NCBI GenBank assembly: GCA_001600495.1
Contig: BCKE01000014.1
Coordinates: 277,696-320,176, forward strand
Length of the DNA stretch: 42,481 nucleotides
From: Pilasporangium apinafurcum
Lineage: Eukaryota > Oomycota > Peronosporomycetes > Pythiales > Pythiaceae
Direction: 5' to 3'
A program made the position numbers and the translations under genes. This document shows positions 12,143 to 22,391 of this stretch, piece by piece. Numbering within the stretch: the stretch's first letter is position 1; each line of letters starts with the position of its first letter. The notes beneath the pieces were generated by a model that searched no databases, had not been told where the DNA came from, and saw only the letters and a list, made by a program, of their open reading frames with translations.

Positions 12143-12364
12143 GGACTAACTGTGCGAACGCGTTTGAGAGATTAGTCTCTCCCGCTGTTCACAGATATTC
12201 TTCCTCGTTGTAACTCTAATGATCTTAGAAGTCTACATAGAAGACACATGACAAGTATAAGAATGTTTTTCGACGCATTCACTGTTATTGCAGCGGAGAA
12301 CCTGGTGGGAATCCTGGCTCATTGATCTGTTATGTGTCATTGATGCACAACTTGTTCTCGTGAA
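12143..12364 (+). repeat. Dispersed repeat, copy 1 (partner at 28514-28780)
   Basis: Shares ordered blocks with 28514-28780 in the same orientation: GGACTAAC, then ACGCGTTTGAGAGATTA, TAATGATCTT, GTATAAGAATGTTT/GTGTAAGAATGTTT with CGACGCATTCAC, GCAGCGGAGAACCT and CCTGGCTCAT. The copies have diverged by substitutions and a roughly 25-base length difference before the GCAGCGGAG block. No protein similarity was recognised, so the class of element is unknown. Confidence 0.75.
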
Positions 12365-12800
12365 GTGACTGGTGTGCTATGATGGCATGGTTGAATGTAT
12401 TTACACTGCATGACACTATCCATGAGTCTTTTGATTCTTGTTTTTTTTTCAGAAAACGAATTCGAAGCAATAAAATGACATAATATGAAAGATTTGTATG
12501 AGGAAGTGGATGAGAACTGAGGGGGCACAGCCAGTAATCAATATACACTATTGGAGTTCCTGAGCAGATCATGGCAGCGCTCATGCACGTGCATCACTTC
12601 GGTTGTGTATTCAGCCGTCGCTTGACAGGTCTTCCTGCTTTCTAAACAGCATCACTCACCACTAGCAGTGGTGGTCGCAGCGGTAGCCGACACTCTCGTC
12701 GGCTCAGATGAGCTCAAATCAATGGGATTTTATCCACTACAAATATACTAAATGACATTCAAGAAGAGATGCAAATCGTCTTCAACATAGATTAGTTCCC

Positions 12801-13257
12801 ATGGAATGGATTATCAGACTGCGTTCAGATGCCACAGGAACTGCTGACCCGCCTGATGTCGATCCTATGAACCTTTATTCTGCTGTTAATATCATTTTTT
12901 TTTGCATGGAAAGCTGTGAACATTTCCATGGTTTGTTTTCTGATGATTTAATGTGCTCTTTGGTGGAAATTGTATTGAGACTGAATGACTACTCACTTTA
13001 TTCCCATTTCTGGTGGTACGTTGTTTCTTTTGCGTCAACTGTTTCCAATTGATACCAGCGAAATTGATTTTGAAGCTGCTGTTCGGTTAAGAGGTTATAA
13101 AACTTTGTGGCAACTGCTATTCCGTGCTTCGCGCTCGAGTAACTTCACCTCTGCAGCCTCAATCACCACAAGTGATGGCTTAAATGAAAGAGGGCTTTTT
13201 GTAGATTTATTGGCAATTACAATCAATTCTCAAATCCTCTTTGTCTTTGACAAATGA
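12801..13257 (+). pseudogene. Unassigned, probably decayed coding fragment
   Basis: Two open frames overlap here in different phases (12801-13052 and 12985-13257). The first begins MEWIIRLRSDATGTADPP and contains a helical-looking segment (DLMCSLVEIVLRLNDY). The second begins MTTHFIPISGGTLFLL and contains EIDFEAAVRLRGYKTLWQLL. Their amino-acid composition looks more protein-like than chance and the overlap would fit a frameshift in one old gene, but no family was recognised and no splice model joins them well. It may be non-coding. Confidence 0.25.
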
Positions 13258-13386
13258 TCAATTTTGAAATATCGCCTAATTTTGGCAAAATCCAGGTCCA
13301 TTATTAACTGAGACAGAGCTTAGTTATGGCACATAACCACACATGACACGAACAGCGTCGCATCATTTTTCCAACACGTTTCGACA

Positions 13387-14992
13387 ATGCCATGGACAGC
13401 GAACAACAATCCAGCGGGCGAGATTCGCGCGCCGGCGATGCAATCAGCATTGAAGCAAAAACAGCAGAATGAAGAGAAGCAGCGTCAGCTGCGCACGTGG
13501 TCGCTTCCTCTGCGGATGATTATGCTGGAAGAGTTCAAAGATCTCGACCCGTATGGCATGCGCTATTGTGCTTTGCTGCATCCAGACGATTTTCCACCAC
13601 CACCAGAGGGGTCTACTCAGAACGAACTTATGGCAAAGGATGTGGAATTTGTGCATCCGCGTTTGCATGCGCAATTTGTGATCCCAGTGCGTAGCCACAC
13701 GGCGATCCCACGTGGCTGCATCGCATTGACACAGCCACAGATGATCAATCTAGAGGTGTGCGTCGGCCAGATCGAACAATGGTCGTTATTTAACGAACGT
13801 GTTCCAATGATCAACGCCATGTCCATTGAAATTCGCCCTCTCATCACAACACAGCAACAAATCCATGAGAATGGCGAACGACAAATGATTATCACTGATG
13901 CCAAGGAGTTTGCTGTTGCGTTTGGCAAGTACACATGGCAACGAATCCTCACCGAAAATGAGCGACTGGTCATGCGATATACAGACGGACTGGACTATTT
14001 TGTGCGGGTGATTGAGATTGACGCGGAAGACGAATCTGAAACGGAGTTCACCATGCCTGACTCGTTTCGTGGACTGGTGGATGAAGAAACGCAAGTGTTT
14101 GTTACTATCGATGGTGTAGAGAGCGAGGATTCAACCTTTAAACTGCAAAATGCGTCTGAATTGAAGGCCTCTAGTTTGACATCGCTTCGTACGGATACGG
14201 TGACGGTGCTGACAAATGACGAGGAAGAATTTCCAGTCAAAAAGAAGCTCTTGTTCCCATGTATCAAACTCTCGTCCGCTGTTCTCGCTGGCAAAGGTGT
14301 CCACAAAGATTCATCCAGTACAATCACTGTGAATGTTGACTGCTGTACGTTTGACCGCGTACTGTTGTACTTGGAACATGAGGCGAGAAACGACGGCACG
14401 GAATTTCAGTTCGACCCATCGTACGCAGAAGAATTGCTCACAGCGGCGATCACTCTCGAGTGTATTGGCCTGCAGGACATCTGTAAGAAACGTCTTGGAG
14501 AATTTGACACACGCGTCCGGAAAGAGGCGATTCGATGGGAAGAAGTGGTGCGAAGGAACAATGCTGGAGAAGTTTGGCTCGTCATGCTCGGCATGGTGTT
14601 TGACGTGACGCGATGGCTACCCGAACATCCTGGCGGCTCGGTGATCATCCCCCGTGAAGCCGTGAACGTCGATTGCACCGTCATGTTTGAGATTTACCAT
14701 GCGAGTCGCCAGTCATTCCGGTACTTGAAGCAGTTCTACATTGGTGAACTCTTGGAAAATGATCTAAGTTTGGTGCCAACGGCAACCGAGAAACCATCAA
14801 CTGCGTTTGTGGAAGAGCTACGTCAGGTATATTTTGTGTGTCGTCTGTCCAATTTGCTTATGATTATTCGCACTAAATATTTTATTTGCTTAATGTCGAT
14901 GATTTATTCTCTGCTATGTTTTTTGTATGTGGAATGAGTAGTATACAACGTGGAGAATCACGCCAGAGATAAGCACTTACAAAAGTTTCTAA
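13387..14992 (+). CDS. SKP1-like/BTB fold plus cytochrome b5 domain protein
   Basis: Two exons, 13387-14826 and 14942-14992 (phase 0), giving 496 residues. Residues of about 95-145 (VIPVRSHTAIPRGCIALTQP) resemble the N-terminal double-psi barrel of NSF/CDC48-type AAA proteins, weakly. Residues of about 272-378 fit the SKP1/BTB fold, with the helix pair AEELLTAAITLECIGLQDIC matching the SKP1 'LxxAANYLxIxxLLDxxC' pattern. Residues of about 390-460 form a cytochrome b5 heme-binding domain: HPGG with His414 and a second His at 438, 24 residues apart, the normal spacing of the two heme ligands. The tail ends after 16 residues encoded by exon 2. No membrane anchor is visible, so it should be soluble. 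Partner and reaction are unknown; SKP1 folds normally bind cullins and F-box proteins. Confidence 0.75.
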
Positions 14993-15314
14993 AGGGCATT
15001 TTCAAGTTCCCAGTTATGATAGTAGAAATCGATATTGCTGGATCGTCATTACAGTGTCAAGATATGTTTGCTGTGTGTATATCTGCTCGTTGCCGCGATG
15101 TTCAGCTGAATGGCATCCTCCAGAGGATCGTGGCAGCAAAAGACTAAAGTCAGTCTTTACACGTATAGTTATGGTTTATGTAGCCACAGTTATCAGACAG
15201 CAAATGCTGGAAAGTCCCACTTCATATCGTTTACTAACGCAGCCATTAAGCTTCTTTTCTAGGTCCTTTGTTGCCTCGACACTCTCGTCAGGTCTATCAC
15301 TTTCTGTTCATCGC
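14993..15314. other. Convergent 3' intergenic region
   Basis: 322 bases between the stop codons of the SKP1-like/cytochrome b5 gene and the GCC2/GCC3 gene, which converge. Open frames cross it, but none shows a recognisable domain or a convincing splice connection. Further 3' exons of either gene cannot be excluded. Confidence 0.4.
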
Positions 15315-17161
15315 TTATAAACCACTTTTGGTACCAATGGTGCGTGTAGGACACTGCGGCAAATGCTTCACATTCTGTGGGCTACAGAACTGCTGGGATG
15401 TATGTGTTGTTATTGCCTGGCCAACAGCAAACCATCCGTCTGCCACATTCTGGGGAGCAGACGAACCCAGCGGACAGAAAACTGTGTCTGTTCCACACTC
15501 ATGCTGTTGTGATACTGGGGAGGCAGCATCACACCAGTATCCTGGGGCACATGGAGAGCACATCAAGCCGTTTTGTGAGTAAGAACCAGCTGGACAGGGC
15601 GACTGTGTTGCTGAAGTGGAGCCCAAGCCACAAATATAGCCATCTTGACATCGACCCGAACAAGTGGTAGCAGTGAGGCCAGTAGTGGCTCCGAACATTC
15701 CCACTGGACACAAATAGGCAATACCATTGACACAGTAGCTCCCCATCGGACAAATCACCTGATCGATACGCAGATTTGAGGCTGGTGATACGATCGTGTA
15801 GTATCCTGGTGTGACTGAATTCGGAGCGGCCGATCCAGCTCGACAGAACGAGTTCTTGGTAGTACATGGATGCTGATAGTAGTTGAAGGTTCCCAATGGA
15901 CTATTTGCATGTTTGTGAAGGGATTATTGACACAAAGACCGAGTAGGTTGGAAGAGAGAGCCGTAAAAAGCGATGTAAACGTACCAGAAATATCCAGCAG
16001 GGCATGGGGCAATGCACGCCGCGCTGGTCAAGCCTTCCACGTCGCCATATACTCCAGGTGGGCAGAGCTTCTTGACACCATTGACACAATACGCACCACG
16101 TTCACAACGCTGCTGAGATGTTCTGGTCGTTTGGTTAAGTACAGCAAGTTCAGCGCCTTCGAGATATGGGTCTTCGGGTCCCGTGCCATCTCCATGTATT
16201 GCTGTTGGCCATGCTGTGTCCGTCCAGATGGTGTAATATCCAGCACTCACTGTCGTTGGTTGCATGGATCCTTCTGGACAAAATAGCCCCACATCTCCAC
16301 ACGGAATGGGCGTAACCGTTGCTAATGGGCAATAGAAACCAGCAGGACATGGCGACGGTAAACATCTTGGAATACCATGAAGCGATGTAGTACACTGCGA
16401 AGAGCAGGCTCTCGTGGTAAGATCTCTTGACTTGCCAAATGTACCTGCTGGACATCGCTTGGGGAGGATACTACCGCTTTCACTAAGTATCATTGATCAT
16501 CAGGAACCAATTAGATTACCCAGAGACATCATGAGAGCTACATTGAGAGGCAAAGGGCTCACCAATAATGTCCAATAGGACATCTTCCACTGCATGATGG
16601 GGTACTGAGCCCTTTTTCATCGCCATACGTTCCAGGTGGACATGGGACTGGGTTGGAGGTTGCTTCAAGGCAATAGAAGCCTTTTGGACATACTCCGGAG
16701 CAATCTGATGATGTTAATCCAGCGATGTCACCGTAGCTGCCTGCAGAACAACTGCGCCTGATACCCAAGATACAATAATATCCGGGTTCACATAACCGCT
16801 GTTCTACTGCCGCGTTCTTATTGCCAGATTGTGGCTGAACCTCACTGATCGGGAGTGTGATGGTGTAATACCCTTCATCGACGTGCTTTCTTGCCGCACT
16901 ACCTGGTGGACAGTAATAAATTGAAGAGCCACAAATGTTTTGCATCGATGAAGTGGATCCCAATGGACAAAAGTAACCTGCCGCACATGGACCAGAGCAG
17001 GTGGGTGCACGCAGTCCAGGCACTTCGCCGTAAGTCCCCGTCGGACAAAGCGAACACTTCTGACCATCAAAATACGCACCAGAGCTGCAAACGAGCGCTT
17101 GAACGGACCAATTGACGGAAATTGTGAGTGCAATCACGATGAAGAGACCGCATAGATACAT
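15315..17161 (-). CDS. Secreted cysteine-rich protein with GCC2/GCC3 (ephrin-receptor-like) repeats
   Basis: Three exons on the minus strand: 17161-16563, 16482-15985 and 15900-15315, giving 560 residues. A signal peptide is evident (residues 1-22, YLCGLFIVIALTISVNW then SVQA). The rest is a chain of Cys-rich repeats of the type CPxGTYGxxxGLxxxxCSGxCxxGYxCPxGS, as in GCC2/GCC3 domains of protist surface proteins. The ATG at 17161 gives a clean signal peptide; an upstream in-frame ATG would put basic and polar residues before it. Both introns are phase 2 and cut a Cys codon (TG|T) at the same place in the repeat. No transmembrane helix or GPI-like tail was seen, so the protein is probably extracellular or wall-associated. 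The C-terminus is abrupt, and a missed 3' exon is possible. Confidence 0.85.
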
Positions 17162-17276
17162 TTCTAATTTAACGGCACGATTTGACTTGAAAAGACACGC
17201 TTCTTGAGATTTCAAATTGAACGCGTAGGTGATCAAATTACATAGAGCACATCAGCGTTTATCCCCAATTAGCGAG
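17162..17276. promoter_or_regulatory. Divergent promoter region, GCC2/GCC3 gene and FAM221-like gene
   Basis: Only 115 bases separate the start codons of two genes that point away from each other, so the core promoters and both leaders must fit here or overlap the genes. No TATA box was recognised. Co-regulation is possible but not shown. Confidence 0.5.
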
Positions 17277-18550
17277 ATGGTGATGAGAACACGAGTTGGA
17301 TGTAGCGAAGATATGTGCCTAGACAACCAAGAGCAAGATGATCACCACCAGTGCAGCATGACAGAAATAGCTATTCGTACTGAGGCATTAACGCTGCTGA
17401 AGCGACGTCTTCGTCGAACTACCAAACAGACCCACAAGACCACGACGTCTGTAGTCACTGCCGCAGTGGAAGCAAAGACATCACAACAAAATGAAGAGCC
17501 AGAGGAGACTGCAGATCTTGAGCATGTTCGTGGGGAAGAAGCCCGCGTAGCAGCGACCGCATTTTCGTTTAGTGATCGGTCGCGCATGAACTCAGGATAT
17601 GCAAATTCTCAACTGCCATGTGGTGACGATAACAACTGTGAGGATTTGCTGGAGTTGCAAAAGGATGAGCCGACTATTGCGCAGGTCAAAGCCGCAGCGA
17701 TGGTCGTTGTAGCTCCCAGCAGATCAGCTGGCAATAGCGAAGGGGCACGTTCTGTTGGACCAATCCAACCATCAGCACATCCGATCTTGAGCAAGCATAG
17801 CTTCACGAAGATGGTTATCAAATGGTCCTGCCGAATCTGTGACCGTGAGTGCATCCCTGTGCGGGAAGAAAGCCGCTGTATCTGGTACGTAAGTTATTCA
17901 TGATATTTTCCCGCTCATCTGCATACCAGAAGGTTTTCTGGAACTGATACCTATTGGATTTGAAAATGACAACAGTTCATCTACTGACTATTCATATCTT
18001 CTCCTCTTTACTTTTGTACCACAGCGGTCACCGGTACAAAGAGCACCCATCCAGCGCCAATGACCAGCGCATCAAAGACAAAGCCAAGTTCCGCGCTTTC
18101 GCCTGCACCGCTAGCAAGTGTGCATGCAAGTCCTTCTTCTACATCGTCGCTGAAGGTGCGTGGATTCTACGGTGCAGATGCAAGCATAAACACCTCGATC
18201 ATGATGCCAGTAAAGCACCGTACGGCTGCAAAAAGCCCAAATGCGTATGCAGCGCCTTTGACAGGTGAGCGTCCCTTACATGTTGTTGTGTGTCCGCTCT
18301 ATACAGCCACATTTGAATCTTTCTAACTGGCTTGACCATAAAATTTTGTGTAATGATGATGATGCGCCTATTCCTCATGCACTGTAGCCCTTGGATCTGT
18401 AATTGCAATCATCCTTGGTCCGAACATCAGCAAGAGACGATCCAGAAGCATTTCCAGCCGTTGCAGCTCCTCCACGAGCAATGTGAGGTTGCGGAACTCA
18501 ATGTCGTCTATCGAACGGATCTCATCGCGGAGCCATTGGTTCCTCACTAG
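17277..18550 (+). CDS. FAM221-like cysteine-rich protein
   Basis: Three exons: 17277-17884, 18025-18264 and 18388-18550, both introns phase 2, giving 336 residues. The N-terminal 190 residues are polar and low complexity. The C-terminal third is a Cys/His-rich array: WSCRICDREC, CICGHRYKEHP, CTASKCACKSFFYI, LRCRCKHKHLDHD, KKPKCVCSAF and WICNCNHPWSEH. The repeated C-x-C-x-H...H pattern with 'CGHRxxEH', 'CRCKHxxxxH' and 'CNCxHPWSEH' matches the FAM221A/B family, thought to bind zinc. Splicing restores CIC-GH and FDS-PW exactly, which supports the model. FAM221 proteins are poorly characterised and tend to occur in ciliated organisms; the function here is unknown. Confidence 0.8.
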
Positions 18551-19345
18551 TGGTTTTAAGTCGTCTCTTGTTTTCTTCATAATGGTACACATGCACATAT
18601 ACACACACACACAAAAAGATTCCTCACTGCTTTGCGATGGACCTCTTCGCTCTCATCTTCAGCAAGTGTGTAACACTTGTACTTTGCAAAACAAAAAAAA
18701 CCAAAATCGGCTCTATCAGGGCGGACCATCAAGATACGGTGGATCCGCCACCCCCTACCCTCATTTCATCTTTGGACGAGGGTTAGGTGAAATATATATT
18801 TATATATTTTACTTACCAGCTGGATATTTTTCGGGAGATTATCTGATTAGCGAGTCGGTTGGACTTTCTGGTGTGTGTGTGTGTGTTTTTTTTTTCCTTC
18901 CCCTTACAATGGTGTAGGGTTGTGGTTAGTCAGTCCAAAAGTGGACAGGGATGAGGCATTGTAAACGACGTGACACACGAGCCCGCGGTCACGGCAAGCG
19001 AAAGAGCGAGGCGGGATAGCTAATGCCTCCATTTGCGCACGAGCATCTTGTCTATCGCGCCCCAGTACGAAAACAGACGCGCGAGTCTCGAGTGTCTGTG
19101 ACCGTCTGCAGCAGACGAGAAAAAAGAGACCAGCTGCTCCAGCCTCGTGTAGAAGCAGCACTTACTTTACGCTCCCAAAAAAATCCACCCCACCACAAGC
19201 TCCTCATAGCTTACGCGCAAGATCGCATTTCTTGTCGCTACCAAGCTATTGATACCATTTGCAATTATTTATACCTGTGTTTACATCTTTTGCTGACGCA
19301 CAATTAGCCTCACAAAGTGTATTGCCACCGAAAAGACAAAGAGAA
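18551..19345. other. Intergenic with (CA)n and (TG)n runs
   Basis: About 800 bases with no recognised gene. Simple repeats include a CA run near 18600-18612 and a TG run followed by poly-T at about 18869-18896. There is an AT-rich patch near 18790-18812. The right end should hold the promoter of the second PX-ankyrin gene. An in-frame upstream start at 19259 was not used, because homology with copy 1 begins at 19346. Confidence 0.5.
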
Positions 19346-20875
19346 ATGAGTTGGGTGAAAGAGTATACCGTGGCAGTGCCCACATACCATAAAACTGGTG
19401 GTAAATTCTTCTTCGCGATTGAATTGGCGTCTTCGACCAGCAACCAAGTTTTTACGACATATCGCTCCTATTCACAATTCCGTGCGCTGTGGAAGACATT
19501 GTCCAGCGACGGGAAATCAGTTCGCGCAATCGACCAGTTTTTGGCGCAACCAGCACAATTACGGATCCCAGGCTGCCGATGCGAAGCCGGCGGATGCACA
19601 TTTGAGCCATTAGCATCCACAATTCGGTCCGTGCGTTTCCCATCCCGATATCTGCGTCAACCGAAATTTATCAACAAATATGCGAATGCATTGAGCGCCC
19701 GACGGAAGGGCCTCGAGTCGTGTCTGCGATTCGTGCACACGTTTTTCGCTTCTTTGTCCACTGCAGTGCTACAACAGAAGCTCGCACGCAACAATTGCGC
19801 AATTTGGAACGCCTACACCGAGTTTTTGAGCATAGCGGAGCACCTGCCAACGATTCGTCCCGAGGTGTTGCGTCAGCCACTTAGTTTGCAAGGCTGGCGA
19901 CAACAGTGTGCTGAGGAAATGCTGCGACAGGACGAAGAAAACGAATCGCAGCTGTTCGACACCCTCGCTGCATCGAAATCTAATGCCCGATTGACAGGAA
20001 CCACTAGAAAGAAGAGTAGTAGCGAGGAAGAACGTTTACCATCTTTACTGGTGCGTCCGGTGAAGGTGGAAACGATGCACTCCTTCATGGAAGAATTCTG
20101 CGAACATGTGTTGAGCCAATATGCCGATGATATTGACGAACTTCAGGCGCCTAATCTCACAATTTCACGCCGGTGGGAAATCTGTCTGTATGTCGCCTGT
20201 CGAATTGGACACACGTATGCCGTGCAACTGCTTCTGTTCAACTATGCCGATGCCAACACCGCTATGGCAGACGGCTCCACGTGTCTCCACATCGCCGCAC
20301 GCATGGGTCGCACCGACGTTGTCGCTTTGCTACTGGAAGAAGGCGCCGATGCCAACAAAGCTAACGACGCCGGTGTGACACCGCTGATCGCTGCTTGCCG
20401 AAATGGTTGCGTGGATGCCGCAAAGCTGCTGCTCGATGCCGGTGCCGATTTGTCTGCCTGCAGCTCTCGCGGTACGTACGCGTTGCACGCAGCGATCGTG
20501 TCGCAGAATCTGGCAATCGTGGAGCTGCTTGTCACCCGTGGGGCTAATGTGAACGTCATGACCGCCAGTGGCATCACTCCACTGCACTTTGCGGCAAAAC
20601 TCGGATCGTTGGAGATTTCCGAGTACTTGCTGCGACACAATGCTGACCCCGGTAAACGCACAAAGAACGACAGCGACGCACTGATGATCGCGTCCGCGAA
20701 TGGCCACGACAATCTTTGCGAGCTGTTTCTGCGCTTTTCCGGTGCAAATGCGAACGCGAGCGAGCACATTGGAATGCAGCTCTTGCGAAAGCCGTCGCAG
20801 GGAGACAAAGCGCCTGATATGGCGCGCCTTCGCTCCCAACGCTTCACAACACGTCAAGGCTCGTTGACCGCATAA
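19346..20875 (+). CDS. PX domain-ankyrin repeat protein (copy 2)
   Basis: An uninterrupted frame of 509 residues, clearly paralogous to the gene at 503-2401. It shares MSWVKEYTVAVP, the RSYSQFRALWKTL helix, the Cys motif (CRCEAGGCTF), the FPSR segment with ARRKGLESCLRFVHTFF, the linker RRWEICLYVACRIGHTYAVQLLLF and about five ankyrin repeats (residues of about 295-475, e.g. CLHIAARMGRTDVVALLLEEGADANKAND). It lacks most of the long polar insertions of copy 1. The C-terminal 35 residues are basic and unstructured. The start at 19346 matches copy 1; a longer in-frame start 29 codons upstream has no counterpart there. Likely an endomembrane-targeted adaptor; partner unknown. Confidence 0.85.
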   Translation: MSWVKEYTVAVPTYHKTGGKFFFAIELASSTSNQVFTTYRSYSQFRALWKTLSSDGKSVRAIDQFLAQPAQLRIPGCRCEAGGCTFEPLASTIRSVRFPSRYLRQPKFINKYANALSARRKGLESCLRFVHTFFASLSTAVLQQKLARNNCAIWNAYTEFLSIAEHLPTIRPEVLRQPLSLQGWRQQCAEEMLRQDEENESQLFDTLAASKSNARLTGTTRKKSSSEEERLPSLLVRPVKVETMHSFMEEFCEHVLSQYADDIDELQAPNLTISRRWEICLYVACRIGHTYAVQLLLFNYADANTAMADGSTCLHIAARMGRTDVVALLLEEGADANKANDAGVTPLIAACRNGCVDAAKLLLDAGADLSACSSRGTYALHAAIVSQNLAIVELLVTRGANVNVMTASGITPLHFAAKLGSLEISEYLLRHNADPGKRTKNDSDALMIASANGHDNLCELFLRFSGANANASEHIGMQLLRKPSQGDKAPDMARLRSQRFTTRQGSLTA

Positions 20876-21189
20876 AGAAGAAGACTAGCTCTCTTCGTTA
20901 TTATCTATTATTGCATTCGAAGGGAAGAATGCAACACTGCTAGGTTTTAGTTTTACATACACAGTGAACTCTCGATGCCTTAAGAAATCAATCGAAAGAT
21001 CGACATATTTATGAGCAATCTACAATCATTAGCTGCTTTCTGTACATTAATCTATCTTATCATTCCCTCGACTCGCTTTGAGGCTGGGATATCAAACAAT
21101 CATTCGATCTTTACTCACTAAGGATAGCAAATACTTTGTCTATTTTCTTTCAAACCATATTGCTCATCTATAAACTTGCTGAACGCGGT
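20876..21189. other. Intergenic, no gene seen
   Basis: AT-rich 3' flank of the second PX-ankyrin gene. It leads into the eroded C-terminal end of the kinase relic on the opposite strand. No open frame of interest was found. Confidence 0.45.
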
Positions 21190-21840
21190 GAGTACTCACC
21201 ATTACGCATATAATAGCAATCTGCAGGGTCCAGCAGCTCTTCTCCTTAAAGAAATTTGTGGTTGACTGCATCAATCACACACAGACCGAACGAATACACA
21301 TCGGAGTCAAGTGTTAGCTGCTTATAGCTCAAAACTTCCGCTACTTTCCATCTTTGAGTATTCACATCATTTAATACCGTAGTGGAACTATTAGCGCTAT
21401 CATTGGTGTTGCTGTAGTCCAGGCTTAATCCAAAGTTGATCAACTTCACCGAGCCACCCGAGCTCATTAAAATATTGCTGCACATTAAATCACCATAGAA
21501 GACTCCTTCGCTGTGCAAGTATTGAAGCCCCAGTACTGTCTTATACAATATATATTCCACGTTTCTTGTTTGTGGGCATCGATACTCCAGTAATTATCTG
21601 TTGGACCGTTGATCGGGTTCTCGCATACAAATGCTGATTGACCGATGTGGTATGCTTCATACAGCTTGAGGATGTGTGGGTGCTCAGAATAGTTCCATGT
21701 TACCACCTTACGTCGGAATATCGCGTTGTTATCTTGACGAACAGGTGATTTCTTCACTGCAACGCTTGCGCCCATCCACGTACCAAAAATGGCTGAGACA
21801 AATGTATCTATTTCTGATGGATGGGTTAACAGTTTTTCAG
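21190..21840 (-). pseudogene. Decayed protein kinase (oomycete TKL type)
   Basis: Kinase motifs appear in order on the minus strand but in broken frames. A VAVKK-type Lys motif near 21760 is followed by an alpha-C/beta-4 region (HPHILKLYEAYHIGQ) and then, after a frame change near 21560-21580, the catalytic loop (YLHSEGVFYGDLMCSNIL), the activation segment (INFGLS) and the helix F region (LDSDVYSFGLCV). An in-frame stop at 21246 interrupts a segment that continues as GEELLDPADCYYMRNG, which resembles the kinase helix G region. Key positions have changed: DFG is NFG and the Lys after the catalytic Asp is Met. Upstream sequence to about 22123 may be remnant N-terminal region. The frameshift plus stop make a working gene unlikely, unless an unrecognised intron repairs the frame. 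Confidence 0.7.
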
Positions 21841-22391
21841 TTCCTTAACTTGACGAATGACTTGACTTTTGGTGGCATCGAAGGAAACTTAGTGTTCATT
21901 TTGCTCATGCTAGATCTGCCACTCCAAGGAAAAGAGATCTATGAACACATTTTCTTCTTTTGAGAATTATTGATTCATGTGTCATCATAGCATAGGCAAC
22001 TGAAAAAGTGGACACTGCATGAAATGTCATGTAGAGAATCATATGGTCACAAAAGTCACTGATCATGCTGTGACATGATACAGCTACTCTATCACTGTCG
22101 TTAAATTTCTTTGGCGACTCCATTCATTGCGGCAATATTGTGAACAGGAGCATCTGGTTGACATGATAACACTGATCATCAGACGAGCACAGCACCTCGA
22201 TAGAGCTGAAACGATTGGATTTCCAAATATCAATAGTTGTTTTCAAGTACTGTTGTATTACTGATGACGCAACGATTCTATTCTTCTTCTTAAATGCCTA
22301 CCATCTTCTATCTTGCTTTGCCTATCAAGCAGGAGAGACTATATACAGATGGATACGCAGACGATTGATAGATATACACCAACCATGGTTA

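Larger units (their letters stand above)
12011..13386. other. Gene-poor interval with repeat and unassigned open frames
   Basis: About 1.4 kb without a recognised gene. It contains the dispersed repeat listed at 12143-12364, a perfect hairpin (7-bp arms AGCCGAC/GTCGGCT at 12685-12691 and 12698-12704) and two overlapping open frames at 12801-13257 that look degraded. The right end should include the promoter of the gene starting at 13387. Confidence 0.45.

Noticed and set aside
12685-12704. Intrinsic terminator
   Set aside because: The hairpin is perfect, but no T-run follows and the genome is eukaryotic, so a bacterial-type terminator makes no sense.
18368-18610. Minus-strand frame with a leucine-rich helix-like sequence
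   Set aside because: It lies opposite the last exon of the FAM221-like gene, whose splice model restores conserved Cys motifs; the frame is a shadow.
19259-19345. Upstream start for the second PX-ankyrin gene
   Set aside because: Similarity to the first paralogue begins exactly at the ATG at 19346, and the upstream 29 residues match nothing there.
20242-20857. Two long minus-strand frames across the ankyrin repeats
   Set aside because: They are antisense shadows caused by the repeat's codon pattern, have no recognisable domain, and fall inside a strongly supported gene.
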